From CAXXOK01 sp964584315 (GTDB taxonomy: Bacteria; Bacillota; Clostridia; Christensenellales; Aristaeellaceae): a stretch of 64,000 bases of DNA. The notes under the pieces are model-generated. The model was not told where the DNA came from and did not search any database. It saw nothing but the letters and a program-made list of their open reading frames with translations. Each line of letters begins with the position of its first letter. The stretch's first letter is position 1. A program made the translations under genes and the position numbers. Positions 27,661-36,720 of this stretch are shown here, piece by piece. The stretch is from the NCBI GenBank assembly GCA_964584315.1, contig CAZOZO010000001.1, positions 62,001 through 126,000 of the forward strand, written 5' to 3'.

Positions 27661-28731
27661 TCAGGTGTTGATGATATCAGCTTTTTGAGCTTCTTTCAAG
27701 TGCTGGTTGCGAAGTTGGCCGCACGCGCCCGCAATGTCCGCGCCCATTTCGCGGCGCACGGTGGCGGAGACATGCAACGCCTCCAGCGTATCCAGGAAGG
27801 TTTGCACCGCGCGCGGCGAGGCGGGCGCAAGACTGCGCTCGTCCACACGGTTGAGCGGGATCAGGTTGACGTGGCACTGCAGGCCGGAGACGAGGTGCGC
27901 CAGTTCCCGCGCATGAGCCGGGGTACTGTTGAGCCCGTCGATCAGCGCGTACTCAAACACCACGCGGCGGCCCGTCTGCTTCACATACTCGCGCACGGAG
28001 GCCATCAGTTCGCCAATGGGGTAGCGGCTTGCGATGGGCATGATGCGGCGGCGGATCTCGTCGTTGGGCGCGTGCAGCGAGATGCTCAACGTGATGGGCA
28101 GCCCCTCGCCCGCAAGCTGGCGGATGCGGGGCACGATGCCGCAAGTGCTGACCGATATGGCGCGCAGGCTGATGTTGAGCCCATCCGCATGGTTGATGAG
28201 GCGCAGGAAACGCACGACGTTCTCATAGTTGTCCAGCGGCTCGCCGCTGCCCATGAGCACAACGTGGCTTACCTTGCCTGCTACGCCAAGGTAGCGGTTG
28301 GCCAGCAGCACCTGCGCGAGCATCTCGCCCGCGCTCAGGCTGCGAACACAGCCGTTGAGCGTGCTGGCACAGAAGGCGCAGCCCATTTTGCACCCCACCT
28401 GGGTGGAGATGCACAGGCTGTAGCCGTAGTGGTACTGCATCAGCACGCTTTCGACGATGTTGCCGTCCGCGCAGGCATTGAGGAATTTGACGGTCTTGTC
28501 CTTTTGCGAGGGGAAGCTCTGGTGCAGGCGCAGGGGCAGGTCATAGGCCTTGGCTGCAAGCGTCTCGCGCAGGGTTTTGGGCAAGTTGCTCATGTCTATG
28601 AAGCTTACGCCGCGGTGCAGCCACGTAAAGATCTGCCTGGCACGGAAAGCGGGCTCGCCAAGCTCCGTGAGGAACGCGCCGAGCTCCGCCATGTCCATAT
28701 CGAGCAGAATGGGTTTGTCCGCCATGGTCAT
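27661..28731 (-). CDS. rlmN: Dual-specificity RNA methyltransferase RlmN
   Basis: RlmN makes m2A2503 in 23S rRNA and m2A37 in some tRNAs by radical SAM chemistry. The 356-residue protein carries the cluster motif CKMGCAFC (CX3CX2C) within STQVGCKMGCAFCAST, the GSGEPLDN SAM segment, and the C-terminal GADIAGACGQLR with the Cys used as methyl carrier. The ATG overlaps the rsmB stop (ATGA); a second ATG two codons on is possible. The PP2C gene follows after 42 nt. Confidence 0.95.
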   Translation of the reverse strand: MTMADKPILLDMDMAELGAFLTELGEPAFRARQIFTWLHRGVSFIDMSNLPKTLRETLAAKAYDLPLRLHQSFPSQKDKTVKFLNACADGNIVESVLMQYHYGYSLCISTQVGCKMGCAFCASTLNGCVRSLSAGEMLAQVLLANRYLGVAGKVSHVVLMGSGEPLDNYENVVRFLRLINHADGLNISLRAISVSTCGIVPRIRQLAGEGLPITLSISLHAPNDEIRRRIMPIASRYPIGELMASVREYVKQTGRRVVFEYALIDGLNSTPAHARELAHLVSGLQCHVNLIPLNRVDERSLAPASPRAVQTFLDTLEALHVSATVRREMGADIAGACGQLRNQHLKEAQKADIINT

Positions 28732-31382
28732 GCCCTCGCCTTGCGCATGCGCGCGATGAAGAACCCCTCCACCCCGTCGCGGTGCGCGAACAGCTGCAAA
28801 CCGCTCTCCGTGTACTGACTGCGGATGTCCTCGGGGTAGGTGGCGGGCAGCGGCGCGAGGCTGAACTCAGGATGCGCCGCGAGGAATGCCTGCACCTGTT
28901 GCGCGTTTTCCTCCGGCAGGATGGAACAGGTGCTGTACACCAGCGTGCCGCCGGGCTTCACATAGGCGCACAGGGTATTGAGCAGTTTCTTCTGGTTCTC
29001 CACGATGGGCTCGATGTCGGTCTCCTTCAAGCGGTACTTGAGATCCGGCTTCTCAGTGAGCACGCCCAGCCCGGTGCAGGGCGCATCCAGCAGCACACCG
29101 TCCATCATGCCGTCAAAATCGGGCTTGGGCTCGGCCGCGTCGCGGATAGAGATGCGCAGGTTTTCCAGCCGCAGGCGGCGCTGGGCGGATTCCAGCAGCA
29201 GTGCGCGCTTCTCGTGCAGCTCCCAGGCGAATACGCGGCCCGTGTTCTGCATGGTCTCGGCCATATAGCAGGCCTTGCCTCCGGGGGCCGCGCATGCATC
29301 CAGCACGCGCATGCCGGGCTTCACCTGCATGACCTCGGCGGCCAACATGCTGCTCTGCCCCTGAATGGAGAAGTTACCGTCGCGATAGTCGTTATCCAGC
29401 GCGATCTCGCTGGCACCGCCGATCAGGTAGGCGTGCGGGGCCAGCCCGCGCCGCCACGACCATGCCTTGGTGCTGAGCAGCGCCTCAAAGGCCTCGTCGC
29501 TGAACTTCATCATATTGGGGCGCAGCACCATGTCGTGGCTCTGCCCGCGGTGCATGATGATCTGCTCCGCCAGTTCCTCGCCGTAGGTAGCGGTCAGTTT
29601 GTCGACCAGCCAAAGCGGCGCGCTGCCCATGATGTGCAGATAGTCGCGCAGGCCGTCCTCCCGCTTGGGCCAGGGAATCTCGTCCTTGCCGCGCACAAGG
29701 TTGCGCAGCACGGCGTTCAGGAACCCTGCTGCACCCTCCATGCCCAGCGCGCGCGCAAGGTTTACACCCTCGTTGACGGCGGCACTGTCCGGCACGCGGT
29801 CGTGGAAGAGAATCTGGCAGGCGCTCAGCCGCAGGATATCGCGTTGCATCGGCTCGCTGGTGGGGTGATCCATCAGGCGATCAAGCGCGAAGTCGATCTG
29901 TATCTGCTGCTCAAGCGTGGAATAGACGATGCTGGTGGTGAGCCTGCGATCCGCGGGGGAGAGATGCGCCTTGGTGAGCCGATCTTGCAAAGCAAGAGAG
30001 GCATAGGCACCGCGCTCGTGCACGTCGCGCAGCACATCCAGCGCCACGCGGCGCGCGCCCGGCGTCAGGCCTGTGCGCTCGACAGGCTCAGCAGTATCCC
30101 GGAAGGGCTTGCGCTCACCGGCGCCAAAACTGGGCGCAGCCTTATAATCCCGGCGCTTGGTCATGCCATAACCGCCAGCGGGCCTGAAGGGGCGGCGCTC
30201 GCCATCACCGGCAGGGGTGTAAGGACGTTGCACACCATCACCAGCGGGACTGAACGGACGACGTTCGCCGTTACCGGCGGGACTGAAATGACGGCGCTCA
30301 CCGTCACCAGCGGGCCTGAGGGGGCGGCGCTCGCCATCACCGGCAGGCCTGAATGGACGGCGCTCACCATTATCGGCGGGATTGAAAGGACGACGCTCGC
30401 CATCACCAGCGGGCTTGAAGGGGCGACGTTCGCCGTTACCGGCGGGATTGAAGGGGCGACGTTCGCCGTTACCGGCGGGATTGAAAGGACGACGCTCACC
30501 GTCACCAGCAGGCCTGAATGGACGACGTTCGCCGTTACCGGCGGGATTGAAAGGACGGCGCTCACCATCGCCAGCAGGTCTGAAGGGACGGCGCTCGCCA
30601 TCGCCAGCAGGCTTGAAGGGGCGACGTTCGCCGTTACCGGCGGGACTGTAAGGACGACGCTCACCATCGCCAGCGGGCTTGAAGGGGCGACGTTCGCCAT
30701 CCCCAGCGGGCTTGAAAGGACGGCGTTCACCATCACCAGCAGGTCTGAAGGGACGGCGTTCGCCATCGCCAGCGGGCTTGTAAGGACGGCGCTCGCCGTT
30801 ACCGGCAGGATTGAAAGGACGACGCTCACCATCACCAGCGGGCCTGAACGGACGACGTTCGCCGTTGCCAGCGGGACTGAATGGACGGCGCGCGCCATCG
30901 CCAGCGGGCTTGAAGGGGCGACGCTCACCATCGCCAGCGGGCTTGTAAGGACGGCGCTCGCCATCGCCAGCGGGCTTGAAGGGGCGACGTTCGCCGTTAC
31001 CGGCGGGACTGTAAGGACGACGCTCACCATCGCCAGCGGGCTTGTAAGGACGGCGCTCGCCATCGTCAGCAGGTCTGAAGGGACGTCGTTCGCCATCGCC
31101 AGCGGGCTTGAAGGGGCGACGTTCGCCGCTACCAGCGGGACTGTAAGGATGTCGTTCGCCATCGCCAGCGGGCTTGTAAGGACGGCGCTCGCCATCGCCA
31201 GCGGGCTTGAAAGGCCGACGTTCATCCGCGCCTGCGCCCCCTGCCGGTCTGCCGTAAGGCCGTTCGCCACCGTCGGCTCCGGCGGGCCGATAGGGCCGCT
31301 TCTCGCCTGCATTGTAAGGTTTATGCCCCTGATAGCCGCCCTTGCCGTCGCGCCCGCCCCTGTGGTTGCCCTGATCGCTCAT
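28728..31382 (-). CDS. rsmB: 16S rRNA m5C967 methyltransferase RsmB with giant repeat extension
   Basis: The C-terminal half (about residues 430-884) is a complete RsmB: NusB-like domain (ARRVALDVLRDVHERGAYA onward), SAM motif VLDACAAPGGKACYM, and two catalytic-cysteine motifs DAPCTGLGVL and YSTCSILPEEN. A normal RsmB is about 430-450 residues. Here some 400 residues precede it: a Gly/Arg-rich start, then about 32 tandem 11-residue units of the form RRPFKPAGDGE (about 55-403). They vary mainly at positions 4 (F/Y), 5 (K/R/S/N) and 9 (D/N). The region is strongly basic and surely disordered; RNA or ribosome tethering is inference. The ATG overlaps the fmt stop (ATGA), and no start near the catalytic part has a convincing ribosome-binding site. 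Confidence 0.92.
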   Translation of the reverse strand: MSDQGNHRGGRDGKGGYQGHKPYNAGEKRPYRPAGADGGERPYGRPAGGAGADERRPFKPAGDGERRPYKPAGDGERHPYSPAGSGERRPFKPAGDGERRPFRPADDGERRPYKPAGDGERRPYSPAGNGERRPFKPAGDGERRPYKPAGDGERRPFKPAGDGARRPFSPAGNGERRPFRPAGDGERRPFNPAGNGERRPYKPAGDGERRPFRPAGDGERRPFKPAGDGERRPFKPAGDGERRPYSPAGNGERRPFKPAGDGERRPFRPAGDGERRPFNPAGNGERRPFRPAGDGERRPFNPAGNGERRPFNPAGNGERRPFKPAGDGERRPFNPADNGERRPFRPAGDGERRPLRPAGDGERRHFSPAGNGERRPFSPAGDGVQRPYTPAGDGERRPFRPAGGYGMTKRRDYKAAPSFGAGERKPFRDTAEPVERTGLTPGARRVALDVLRDVHERGAYASLALQDRLTKAHLSPADRRLTTSIVYSTLEQQIQIDFALDRLMDHPTSEPMQRDILRLSACQILFHDRVPDSAAVNEGVNLARALGMEGAAGFLNAVLRNLVRGKDEIPWPKREDGLRDYLHIMGSAPLWLVDKLTATYGEELAEQIIMHRGQSHDMVLRPNMMKFSDEAFEALLSTKAWSWRRGLAPHAYLIGGASEIALDNDYRDGNFSIQGQSSMLAAEVMQVKPGMRVLDACAAPGGKACYMAETMQNTGRVFAWELHEKRALLLESAQRRLRLENLRISIRDAAEPKPDFDGMMDGVLLDAPCTGLGVLTEKPDLKYRLKETDIEPIVENQKKLLNTLCAYVKPGGTLVYSTCSILPEENAQQVQAFLAAHPEFSLAPLPATYPEDIRSQYTESGLQLFAHRDGVEGFFIARMRKARA
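30174..31220 (-). repeat. 33-bp tandem repeat array inside rsmB
   Basis: About 31 full plus one partial copy of a 33-bp unit occupy this segment, all in frame and each encoding one 11-residue module. Copies differ by silent changes and by a limited set of codon changes, so the array is old enough to have diverged but still looks prone to copy-number change. Short-read assemblies may collapse it. Confidence 0.95.
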
Positions 31383-32317
31383 ATCGTAACCTCATCCAGC
31401 GGTTTGCCCGCTTCAATCAAATGGCCGCGCATGTATGCGCGCGCCTCCAGGCGTTTGGCGTTTGGGGCTTGCACCTGCAAAAGCTCCAGCGCGCCGTCGA
31501 GTGTGGATATCACCAGCCCGTGCTTCTGATCCGCGTGGAGCACGAGGCCGGGCCTGTCCGCTTTGGCGGGGTGTTCCGCCGCCTGCCATACCTTGAGCGC
31601 GCCGTTGGCAGCCTGCGCATAGGCGCAGGGCCATGGATCCATCGCACGCACGCGCAGCAGGCACTGCCGGGTGGTCTCGGCAAAGTGGAGCTCGCCCATT
31701 TCCTTGGTCAGCTTGGGGTCGTAGGTCATGGCGGTCTCGTCCTGCTTTTCGCGGGGGCAATCGCCCGCGGCAAGGCGCCGGATGGTTTCCAGCAACAGGT
31801 TTGCCCCCAGATCGGCTAGCCGCGCGGTGAGGGTGCCCGCCGTATCGGCCTCGGTGATAGGTGTCGAGGCGCGCAGCAACATGTCGCCCGTGTCGATGCC
31901 CTTGTCTGTCAGCATGGTGGTAACGCCCGTGACTGTATCGCCGGTCAGGATGGCCCACTGGATGGGCGCGGAGCCACGGTGGCGCGGCAGCAGCGAGGCG
32001 TGCACGTTCACGGTGCCCATCTTGGGCACGTCGAGCACTTCCTGGCTCAATATCTGCCCGAAAGCCGCGGTCACGCACAGGTCGGGCGCGAGCGAGATCA
32101 AGTCTTCAAGGCCATCCTTGCGGATCTTGAGCGGCTGATATACAGGGATGCCTTGCGCAAGCGCAAGCTCTTTGACGGGGCTCATCTGCACCTTGCCGCC
32201 ACGCCCCTTGGGGCGATCCGGCTGGGTGAACACGCCTGCGACCTCATACCCGGCCTCGAACAGCGCTCGAAGCGAGGGGACGGCAAAGTCCGGCGTGCCC
32301 ATGAAAACGATCCTCAA
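31379..32317 (-). CDS. fmt: Methionyl-tRNA formyltransferase
   Basis: Fmt formylates initiator Met-tRNA. The 312-residue protein has MGTPDFAVPSL at the N-terminus, the 10-formyl-THF catalytic motif with N, H and D residues (NVHASLLPRHRGSAPIQWAI and GIDTGDML) and the C-terminal OB-fold. The start is TTG 32317, overlapping the def stop as TTGA; the internal ATG at codon 6 would remove the first beta strand. def-fmt coupling is common because the two enzymes act at the start and end of N-formyl-methionine handling. Confidence 0.96.
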   Translation of the reverse strand: MRIVFMGTPDFAVPSLRALFEAGYEVAGVFTQPDRPKGRGGKVQMSPVKELALAQGIPVYQPLKIRKDGLEDLISLAPDLCVTAAFGQILSQEVLDVPKMGTVNVHASLLPRHRGSAPIQWAILTGDTVTGVTTMLTDKGIDTGDMLLRASTPITEADTAGTLTARLADLGANLLLETIRRLAAGDCPREKQDETAMTYDPKLTKEMGELHFAETTRQCLLRVRAMDPWPCAYAQAANGALKVWQAAEHPAKADRPGLVLHADQKHGLVISTLDGALELLQVQAPNAKRLEARAYMRGHLIEAGKPLDEVTI

Positions 32318-32844
32318 AGGCAGGCCTCCTCTTCGGGCCTGGCTTCCGGCCCGGCGTCAGGCTCCTCCGCGCCGTCATCCGCCTGTTCATCCTCCTGGAA
32401 TATCTCGTGCTCCATGATATCCAGGTACAGCACGCCGTCCAGGTGGTCGATCTCATGGCACAGCGCGCGGGCCAGAAAGCCCTCGCCGACCACTTCGATC
32501 GGGTCGCCCTTGGCATTCTGCGCCTTGACGACCACTACCATTGGGCGCTTGACAACGCCCGCGCGACCGGGCACGCTCAGGCAGCCCTCGGGGCCTTCCT
32601 GCTCGCCCTCGGCGCTGACGATGACCGGGTTCACCAGCTCGTAAAGCTGGTCGCCCACGTCCACGACGCATACGCGCTTGAGGATGCCCACCTGCGGGGC
32701 GGCTAGCCCCGCACCGTCATTTTTGTACATGGTCTCGGACATGTCCTTGAGCAGCATCTTGAGGCGAAGGTCAAACTTCTCCACCGGTTTGCAATGTTTA
32801 CGGAGCTTCTCGTCTCCGACTTCGACGATCGTACGGGTCGCCAT
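32314..32844 (-). CDS. def: Peptide deformylase
   Basis: Def removes the formyl group from nascent proteins. All three metal-site motifs are present: GAGLAAPQVG, EGCLSVPG and CHEIDHLDG (HEXXH). The 176-residue product has an acidic C-terminal extension of about 25 residues beyond the catalytic domain, unlike short clostridial forms. I chose ATG 32844 because AAGGAG sits 8 nt upstream; the in-frame GTG at 32853 overlaps that ribosome-binding site. Confidence 0.96.
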   Translation of the reverse strand: MATRTIVEVGDEKLRKHCKPVEKFDLRLKMLLKDMSETMYKNDGAGLAAPQVGILKRVCVVDVGDQLYELVNPVIVSAEGEQEGPEGCLSVPGRAGVVKRPMVVVVKAQNAKGDPIEVVGEGFLARALCHEIDHLDGVLYLDIMEHEIFQEDEQADDGAEEPDAGPEARPEEEACL

Positions 32845-32870
32845 GTGTTTCACTCCTTGCGTAGGTTCAA

Positions 32871-35111
32871 TTATAACAGGGTGGCGGGGTTTACCTCCGC
32901 GTAGATCTGGCAGCCCGGGTCGCTCACCTGCGCAAGCTCGCCCAGCAGCGCCAAAACGGGTTGCGCGTCGATGTGTTCAAACAACTTGAGCAGTACGTGG
33001 TAGCGGTACTTGCCCCGGATGCGGGCCACGGGGGCCGCGTCGCCGCGCAGCATCAGCACGCGGCGCTTTTGCGCGGGGTGCGCCGCAAGGTAGCTCTCGA
33101 GCGTGCCGAGCAGACGGTCGTTCATCTCCTGCGCGGCGGGTTCGCTATCGCTTTCCACCAGCAGGCGGGCGATCATCGTAAAGGGGGGGTAGAGCCCCAC
33201 GCGTCTGCGGTCGAACTCCTGCGTGAAAAACGAGCGGTAGTCCTGCGCGGCGGCGGCTACGATCACGGGATGCTCCGGCTGATAGGTCTGCACCACGACT
33301 TCGCCTGTCTCGCCCGCGCGACCCGCACGGCCAGCCACCTGCGTGACCAGCTGGAAGGTGCGCTCCTGCGCGCGGTAGTCCGGCAAGTTCAGGGTCGAAT
33401 CGGCCGCGACCACGCCCACCAGCGTTACATTGGGGAAATCCAGCCCTTTGGCGATCATCTGCGTACCGATGAGCGCCTGCGCCTTGCCCTCGCGAAAAGC
33501 GGTGAGCAGCCGGTAATGCGCGTCGCGTTTCTGCGTGGTGTCGATATCCATGCGGATGGTCGCCACACCCGGGTACAGGCGGTGGAGCTCCTCCTCTACC
33601 TTTTGGGTGCCCGCGCCAAAGTAACGGATGTAGCTGCTGCCGCAGGCGGGGCAGGTCTTGGGCGGCGCCTGCGCCGTGCCGCAGAAGTGGCAACGCAGCT
33701 CGGCGGTATCCTCCCCGCCCGGCTGGTGCAGCGTCATGCTCACGTCGCACTTGTCGCACTTGACCACATAGCCGCAGCTGCGGCAGCTTACAAAGGTGTT
33801 GTAGCCGCGGCGGTTCAAAAACAGCATGGCCTGCTGCCCTCGCCCAAAGCAGGCGGCCAGCCGCTGCTGCAAATGCTGGCTGAAGATGGAGCGGTTGCCC
33901 GAGGCGAGCTCGCGGCGCATATCCACGACGGTCACCTCCGGCAGGGGGCGGCCGTTCACGCGCGTGGGCATCTCCACAAGCGTATAATCACCACGCTTTG
34001 CCATAGCGAAACTCAAAATGCTGGGCGTGGCGCTACTCAGAAGCAGTGTGGCCCCCTCGCGGGCACAGCGGGCCATGGCTACGCGGCGCGCATCGTAGCG
34101 GGGGTGGCGGTCGCTCAGGTAGGTCTGCTCGTGCTCCTCGTCGATCACGATCAAGCCCAGGTTCTCAATCGGCGCAAACACCGCCGAGCGCGCGCCCACC
34201 ACCACGCGGGCATCGCCCAGGCGGATGCGTCGCCACTCATCGCAGCGTTCGCCGTCGGTCAACCGGCTGTGCAGTACGGCGGTGCGGGGGCCGAACCGCT
34301 CGCGAAACCACCCGACCATCTGTGGCGTGAGGGCGATCTCCGGCACGAGGATGATGGCTGCCTTGCCCATTTCCAGCGCGCGTTTGGCCAGTGCGAGGTA
34401 CACCTCGGTCTTGCCGCTGCCTGTGACCCCATGCAGGAGAAACGAGCCCTTGCTGGCCTCCAGTGCGGGCAGCATGATTTGGAGGGCGGCGCGCTGTTCG
34501 GCGGTAGGTTCCGGCGCAGCGCTTGTCTCGGCGACCATATCGCCATAGGGCAGGCGAAAGACCACGCGCGTAGTCAGCCGCACAAGGCCAGCCTCCGCAA
34601 GCTTCTTGAGCGCGTCCTGCGGCGCGGCGACCAGCGCCGCAAGCTCGGCCACAGGGTGCGGTTCACCGTCGGCCAGCATCCGCAGCAGTGTGGCGCGCTT
34701 GGGCGCGCGTGTCTGCGTGGTAGCGGCGGCCAGCGCGTCGATGCTTTCGCATAGCTGTGCGACTGGCTCCTGCTTTGCCTGCACACGACCCGTGCGCATG
34801 GCGGCGGGCAGCATGAGGCGCAGGGTTTCGGCCAGCGGGCAGTGGTTCTCGGTGGCCAGCTCCCGCGCCAGCGCCATCAGCGGCGGCAGCACGGCGGCAT
34901 AGCTGTCCAGCGTGCGGGTGATGGCTTTCAGGCGCTCGGGCGGCACGTCGCTGGTATCCGTCAGTTCGGCCACAACGCCGTCCACCTGCCGCCGCCCAAG
35001 CGGCACACTTACCCGAGTCCCCACCGAAACGGCCATGCCGGGCGGTATCAGGTAGGAGAAAGGCTTTGCGACGTTCTCGTGCACCACGTCGACCACGACC
35101 TGCGCGATCAA
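32871..35111 (-). CDS. priA: Primosomal replication restart helicase PriA
   Basis: PriA reloads the replisome at stalled forks. The 746-residue protein has the N-terminal DNA-binding domain (VVDVVHENVAKPFSYLIP), a winged-helix part, Walker A HGVTGSGKTEVYL, Walker B IVIDEEHEQTY, and the inserted zinc-binding region with paired Cys (CRSCGYVVKCDKC, CHFCG, CPACGS). The helicase C motif QMIAKGLDFPNVTLVG follows. The start is TTG 35111 with AAAGGAGG upstream. It lies 27 nt after the carboxypeptidase stop and 26 nt before the def start. Confidence 0.95.
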   Translation of the reverse strand: MIAQVVVDVVHENVAKPFSYLIPPGMAVSVGTRVSVPLGRRQVDGVVAELTDTSDVPPERLKAITRTLDSYAAVLPPLMALARELATENHCPLAETLRLMLPAAMRTGRVQAKQEPVAQLCESIDALAAATTQTRAPKRATLLRMLADGEPHPVAELAALVAAPQDALKKLAEAGLVRLTTRVVFRLPYGDMVAETSAAPEPTAEQRAALQIMLPALEASKGSFLLHGVTGSGKTEVYLALAKRALEMGKAAIILVPEIALTPQMVGWFRERFGPRTAVLHSRLTDGERCDEWRRIRLGDARVVVGARSAVFAPIENLGLIVIDEEHEQTYLSDRHPRYDARRVAMARCAREGATLLLSSATPSILSFAMAKRGDYTLVEMPTRVNGRPLPEVTVVDMRRELASGNRSIFSQHLQQRLAACFGRGQQAMLFLNRRGYNTFVSCRSCGYVVKCDKCDVSMTLHQPGGEDTAELRCHFCGTAQAPPKTCPACGSSYIRYFGAGTQKVEEELHRLYPGVATIRMDIDTTQKRDAHYRLLTAFREGKAQALIGTQMIAKGLDFPNVTLVGVVAADSTLNLPDYRAQERTFQLVTQVAGRAGRAGETGEVVVQTYQPEHPVIVAAAAQDYRSFFTQEFDRRRVGLYPPFTMIARLLVESDSEPAAQEMNDRLLGTLESYLAAHPAQKRRVLMLRGDAAPVARIRGKYRYHVLLKLFEHIDAQPVLALLGELAQVSDPGCQIYAEVNPATLL

Positions 35112-35138
35112 GCACTCCCTCCTTTACGATGTAGCGGC

Positions 35139-36635
35139 TCAGCGGAAATAGCGGTTGCCCGGCCTGGGTACGCGGCTCTTCTTGCCGCCGCGCCCGCCGC
35201 CGCGGTGGAACAGCCGCATCAGCAGCCGCACCAGCACGTACAGCGCCGCAAGCGGGCCAAGGATCAGGCCCAGCAGCTCCGGCGACAGGGGCGGGAAGGG
35301 GTTGGGATCGGCGTAGGTGGCGGCCTCGATCTCCTCAATGGAGAGCGGGGCATTTTCACGCCGCGCGATGGAGCGGGAGGCCACCAGCTCATAGACGATG
35401 GCACTGCCGCCGTCGGACGGGTAGTACGTCATGGTGCCGAACACCTCGCCCTGCGTGACGGGTGTGGCAAAGTTCTGGCGGGAATATTCGATCAGCACTG
35501 CTTGCTTGAGGTTGCGGGCCAGTGACTCCACCTCGGTCTTGGTGGCCACGACGCTCACGGTGCGCGTGTCCGGCATGGGCTGGATGTCCAGCTGCAGGCG
35601 GCCGATATCCTCGTCGTCCATGGAGTAGCCGGTGGTCTCGACCACGGTGGGGTTCATCTGGTAAAGGTCTACCGGCGTCACGCTCACAAACTGCGAGAAG
35701 CCGTATTCCATCAGCTTTTTGGAGTCCATCCAGCGGCCGTTGCGCGAGGTGTAGAACACCACCGAGATCAGGCTTACGCCGTCCTTCTCCGCGGCACCCA
35801 CATAACAGTAGCCCGCGCGGGCATGGTAGCCGGTCTTGATACCGGTGGCCATCGGGTAGTAGTAGGTGTTCTCCTCATTGGGGTTCAGCCAGTTGTCGCT
35901 GTTGCCCATGATAACGCGCGACCGCTGCAAATTACTGCGCGGCAGCTTGTAGGAAAAGGTTTTGACGATGTTGCGGAACGTCTCGTTCTGCATGGCGGCG
36001 CGGGCGATTTTGGCCATATCGCGCGCGGTGGTGTAGTGCGTGTCGTCGTGCAGGCCGTTGGCATTGGCGAAGTGCGTGTTGGTGCAGCCGAGGGTTTGGG
36101 CGGTCTGGTTCATCAGATCCACAAACGCGCCGATGCTGCCGGAGATGGTCTCCGCGATCAGGTTGGCGCCCTCGTTGCCGGAGCGCACCATCGTCGCATA
36201 CAGAAGATCCTGAAAGTTGATGGTCTCGCCCACCGAGAGGGGGATGGTGGAGCTGTCGCTGGGGATGTTTGCGGCCACGCTGTCCATGGTGACGGTCGCA
36301 GTCATGTCGCCCAGCTGAAGGCCCAGCATCGTGGTCATGATCTTGGTGGTCGAGGCGGGAAACATCATCTCGTCCGCGTTCTTTTCGAAGATCACCTCAC
36401 CGGTGGTGGCCTCGATCAAAATGGCGGACTTGGCGTATAGCTGATCTGCTACAAGCACGTCGGGCTTGGCGGGGTCGTATTCCGGCGCGTCGGAGGGGAG
36501 CTGCGGGGCGATGTATTTGATCTCCGGCTCGGCGTTTACATCCTCGGCGTGCGCGGCGGGCGGCGCGGGGATCAGCGCCAAAAGCACGATGGCGGCGGCG
36601 AAAGCGGCCAGCCAGCGCACAGAAGCCTTCCTCAA
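35139..36635 (-). CDS. D-alanyl-D-alanine carboxypeptidase (DacF/PBP5 type)
   Basis: This low-molecular-weight penicillin-binding protein trims peptidoglycan stem peptides outside the membrane. The 498-residue protein has a signal peptide ending near APPAAHA, then the three active-site motifs: STTK (SXXK, in FPASTTKIM), SGN (in RSGNEGANLI) and KTG (in IKTGYHARAGY). A PBP5-like C-terminal beta domain follows, then a transmembrane helix (LLGLILGPLAALYVLV) and a basic tail. I place the start at TTG 36635, with GGGAGGTG 5 nt upstream; the GTG at 36665 has no such site. It leads the priA-to-rpe run. Confidence 0.92.
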   Translation of the reverse strand: MRKASVRWLAAFAAAIVLLALIPAPPAAHAEDVNAEPEIKYIAPQLPSDAPEYDPAKPDVLVADQLYAKSAILIEATTGEVIFEKNADEMMFPASTTKIMTTMLGLQLGDMTATVTMDSVAANIPSDSSTIPLSVGETINFQDLLYATMVRSGNEGANLIAETISGSIGAFVDLMNQTAQTLGCTNTHFANANGLHDDTHYTTARDMAKIARAAMQNETFRNIVKTFSYKLPRSNLQRSRVIMGNSDNWLNPNEENTYYYPMATGIKTGYHARAGYCYVGAAEKDGVSLISVVFYTSRNGRWMDSKKLMEYGFSQFVSVTPVDLYQMNPTVVETTGYSMDDEDIGRLQLDIQPMPDTRTVSVVATKTEVESLARNLKQAVLIEYSRQNFATPVTQGEVFGTMTYYPSDGGSAIVYELVASRSIARRENAPLSIEEIEAATYADPNPFPPLSPELLGLILGPLAALYVLVRLLMRLFHRGGGRGGKKSRVPRPGNRYFR

Positions 36636-36673
36636 ACCGCCACCTCCCAGTCGAAGTTGTTTCACAACTGTTT

Positions 36674-36703
36674 ATTATAGCGCGCGCGGCGGATTTTGTC
36701 CAA
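36674..36703 (-). promoter_or_regulatory. Promoter of the carboxypeptidase-priA-def-fmt operon
   Basis: On the minus strand TTGGAC (36698-36703) and a perfect TATAAT (36674-36679) are separated by 18 nt, about 40 nt upstream of TTG 36635. The -35 falls in the loop and inner arm of the perfect hairpin at 36684-36713. Confidence 0.7.
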
Positions 36704-36713
36704 TCCGCCGCGC
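36684..36713. terminator. Perfect 12-bp GC-rich hairpin after the MATE gene
   Basis: GCGCGGCGGATT (36684-36695) and AATCCGCCGCGC (36702-36713) pair perfectly around TTGTCC. It begins 8 nt past the MATE stop but lacks a T tract (GCGCGCTATAA follows on the minus strand). It may act as a transcript 3' end block while sharing sequence with the next promoter. Confidence 0.55.
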
Positions 36714-36720
36714 ATGGTGT

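Noticed and set aside
30174..31220. Possible CRISPR array, because of regular short repeats
   Set aside because: The repeats are contiguous, in frame and protein-coding with no unique spacers; no cas genes are near.
28782..31529. Plus-strand open frame of 915 codons opposite rsmB
   Set aside because: It is the mirror of rsmB. The long open frame results from the stop-free 33-bp repeats and GC-rich codons; it has no ribosome-binding site and no family match.
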